Source of the DNA: Microbulbifer salipaludis | GTDB taxonomy: Bacteria > Pseudomonadota > Gammaproteobacteria > Pseudomonadales > Cellvibrionaceae | Reading direction: 5' to 3' | Length of the DNA: 64,000 nucleotides | NCBI RefSeq assembly: GCF_017303155.1 | Contig: NZ_JAEKJR010000002.1 | Location: 1,240,001-1,304,000 of the forward strand | Shown: piece after piece, positions 62,631 to 64,000 of the stretch | Numbering within the stretch: position 1 is the stretch's first letter | How the letters are laid out: each line of letters starts with the position of its first letter | Notes under the pieces: model-generated | Seen by the model: the letters and a program-made list of their open reading frames with translations, nothing else | The model's database searches: none | What the model was told of the DNA's origin: nothing | Program-made: the position numbers and the translations under genes

Positions 62631-63200
62631 TCAGTCCAGCGCACGGCGGCGGAATATTGGCAGAGGCTGATCCACTGCCGCCTGATAGCTGTCGTTGAAG
62701 TCGCGCATGGAGCCCAGCAGGTTTTCGAGCGGTTCATCGCCCTGGTAGGCAAAGGCATTGAAGCCGCAGCGGGTCAGGTAAGTGAGCTGGTCGCGAATGA
62801 AGTTGCCCACTGCCCGCAGTTCACCCGTGTATCCGTAGCGCTCGCGCAACAGGCGGCCCAAGGTGAAGCCGCGGCCGTCTGTGAACGCGGGGAAGTGTGC
62901 CGCGATCAGTGGCAGCGCCTTGGCGTCGTCACCGAGCAGGTCCGCGGTCTCGTCGCTGTCCAGCCAGACCCCAATTTCCTCACGACGATCGTGCAGTTGT
63001 TCGCGCAACTCGAGCCACAGGCTGAGCGGCAGAATCACCTTACCGGGTGCCAGGCTGTCGGCGGTGATCTGTGCTTCACCGCCCAGTGGCAGCAGGTTCC
63101 ATTGGTTGGATGCCACGGCACCATCCAGGATCAGCTGGGCAGGGTTTTCCGGTTGTTCTCCCACGGGCTTTTTCACGGCGGGCTCAGCTGGCTTTGGCAT
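62631..63200 (-). CDS. DUF934 family protein, sulfite reductase partner
   Basis: A 189-residue DUF934 protein: WNLLPLGGEA, LPLSLWLELREQLHDRREEIGVWLDSDETADLL, LPLIAAHFPAFTDGRGFTLGRLLRERYGYTGELRAVGNFIRDQLTYLTRCGFNAFA is the family signature. It always lies beside the cysI-type sulfite/nitrite reductase gene and is thought to help that enzyme, perhaps as an electron-transfer or assembly partner. ATG 63200 is used, giving a 17-bp overlap with the reductase gene, so translation is coupled. Confidence 0.93.
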   Translation of the reverse strand: MPKPAEPAVKKPVGEQPENPAQLILDGAVASNQWNLLPLGGEAQITADSLAPGKVILPLSLWLELREQLHDRREEIGVWLDSDETADLLGDDAKALPLIAAHFPAFTDGRGFTLGRLLRERYGYTGELRAVGNFIRDQLTYLTRCGFNAFAYQGDEPLENLLGSMRDFNDSYQAAVDQPLPIFRRRALD

Positions 63201-64000
63201 ACACGCGCTCCTTGAATGGCTGCAGCCCAATACGGTTGTAGGTGTCGATGAAAAACTCTTCCGGCTGACGATTCTCGACAAACACATCGAGAATTTTTTC
63301 GATGGTTTCAGGCATTTCGTCGCGGGAGAAGCTGGGGCCCAGGACTTTGCCAAGGCTGGCTTTCTTGGTCGAATTACCGCCCAGCTGGATCTGGTAAAAC
63401 TCTTCGCCTTTTTTGTCCACACCGAGGATGCCGATATGGCCGATGTGGTGATGGCCACAGGCGTTCATGCACCCGGAGATGTTCAGATCCAGGTCCCCCA
63501 AGTCATAGAGGTAATCCAGGTCGTCAAACTTGCGCTGGATTGCCTCCGCCACCGGAATGGATTTGGCGTTGGCCAGTGAGCAGTAATCGCCGCCGGGGCA
63601 GCAGATCATATCGGTGAGGGTCCCAATGTTCGGGGTGGCGAAGCCATGCTTGCGGGCCTCCTGCCACAGTGCGAACAGTTGTTCCTGCTCCACGTCGGCG
63701 AGCACCACGTTCTGTTCGTGGGTGACACGAACTTCGCCAAAGCTGTATTTATCGGCCAGCTCAGCGATGGCCTCCAGCTGGCGGTCGGTTACGTCACCGG
63801 GTGGAATACCGGTGGGCTTGGTGCTCAGGGTCACGGACTGATAGCCATTTACCCGGTGGGGGAAGGTATTGCGCTCCAGCCAGCGGGCGAAGGCTTTGTC
63901 TTCACCAGCCTGGTCGCGCAGCACCGCGTCACCGTGGCCATCGGTAAACGACTTGTATGCGGGTTCGGGGAAGAACCGCTTGGCCCACGTAATGGCTTCT
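63184..64000 (-). CDS. cysI: Siroheme nitrite/sulfite reductase, 3' part (5' end outside window)
   Basis: The frame is open to the window end, so only the C-terminal about 271 residues of a usually about 550-residue protein are seen. The four cysteines that bind the 4Fe-4S cluster and siroheme are in DMICCPGGDYC and ISGCMNACGHHHIGHIG (CxxxxxC and CxxxC type). The enzyme reduces sulfite to sulfide (or nitrite to ammonia) with six electrons. Together with DUF934 this is the pseudomonad-type ferredoxin-dependent sulfite reductase operon used for cysteine synthesis. The symbol cysI is given for the family; nitrite use cannot be excluded. Confidence 0.92.
   Translation of the reverse strand, partial: EAITWAKRFFPEPAYKSFTDGHGDAVLRDQAGEDKAFARWLERNTFPHRVNGYQSVTLSTKPTGIPPGDVTDRQLEAIAELADKYSFGEVRVTHEQNVVLADVEQEQLFALWQEARKHGFATPNIGTLTDMICCPGGDYCSLANAKSIPVAEAIQRKFDDLDYLYDLGDLDLNISGCMNACGHHHIGHIGILGVDKKGEEFYQIQLGGNSTKKASLGKVLGPSFSRDEMPETIEKILDVFVENRQPEEFFIDTYNRIGLQPFKERVYAKAS

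Noticed and set aside
62498..62698. 66-codon plus-strand reading with a GAGGGG ribosome binding site
   Set aside because: It overlaps the end of the DUF934 gene by 68 bp and shows no recognisable pattern after about residue 35. A small real peptide cannot be excluded, but support is thin.
1..64000. CRISPR arrays, rRNA or tRNA genes, complete insertion sequences, prophage
   Set aside because: No regularly spaced repeats, rRNA or cloverleaf sequence, transposase or phage structural genes were seen. The TTTAACGGACACC motif near 53037 might be an insertion-sequence trace, but no terminal repeat partner was found.

Overview
The window is about 60% G+C and gene-dense. It reads as the chromosome of a Gammaproteobacterium, most likely a marine member of the Cellvibrionales such as Microbulbifer. 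This is an inference from the gene set (PutA, RsmJ, CmoA/B/M, GreB, SlyX, SseA, CysI plus DUF934, PhhA with a TyrR-type regulator) and from protein style; no rRNA or other taxonomic marker is present. Both ends cut genes: an indolepyruvate ferredoxin oxidoreductase on the left and a siroheme sulfite/nitrite reductase on the right.

Layout. 1-2.4 kb: end of the indolepyruvate ferredoxin oxidoreductase. 2.5-10.3 kb: an ECF sigma factor with its ChrR-type zinc anti-sigma factor, reading left, and a divergent seven-gene operon (NTF2-like, SDR, FAD amine-oxidase-like, DUF1365, cyclopropane fatty acid synthase, DUF2878, lipoprotein). This is the layout of photo-oxidative stress and fatty-acid-modification clusters governed by RpoE-ChrR. 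A TGATCC-N18-TAAGTA promoter lies in front of the sigma gene. 10.5-18.3 kb: PutA with a divergent Lrp regulator, an EamA transporter, an acyl-CoA dehydrogenase and AzlCD. 18.3-28.3 kb: GreB, an S9 peptidase, an alanine/glycine:cation symporter, a large membrane protein with a degenerate M48 motif, YciH, a K+ channel, a serine hydrolase and SlyX. 29-32.3 kb: small envelope proteins and RsmJ. 32.4-43.9 kb: serine dehydratase, tRNA U34 modification (CmoB, CmoA, CmoM), an M16 peptidase, a J-domain protein, a porin-like protein, a methyltransferase and MsrA. 43.9-48.5 kb: a leftward run of SseA, a TAP-type hydrolase lipoprotein, a TRIC channel and glutaryl-CoA dehydrogenase.

49.3-54.4 kb is different. 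It is visibly AT-richer and holds small orphan genes (secreted protein, LytTR membrane regulator, CPBP protease, a frameshifted GFA enzyme, two lipoproteins) separated by imperfect palindromes with integron attC architecture. No integrase lies in the window, so it looks like a cluster of attC sites lacking an integrase (CALIN). This is the main accessory element.

54.4-64 kb returns to core-like genes: a CPA2 antiporter, a class V aminotransferase with an AsnC regulator, phenylalanine hydroxylase divergent from a TyrR-like regulator with a perfect TyrR box, an Mpo1-like protein, a CaiB-type CoA-transferase, DUF934 and the sulfite reductase.

Metabolically the window leans towards amino-acid use: aromatic 2-oxo acids, proline, serine, phenylalanine, branched-chain amino-acid export, alanine/glycine uptake, and glutaryl-CoA, a lysine/tryptophan catabolite. 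Local Lrp/AsnC/TyrR-type regulators sit beside several of these genes.
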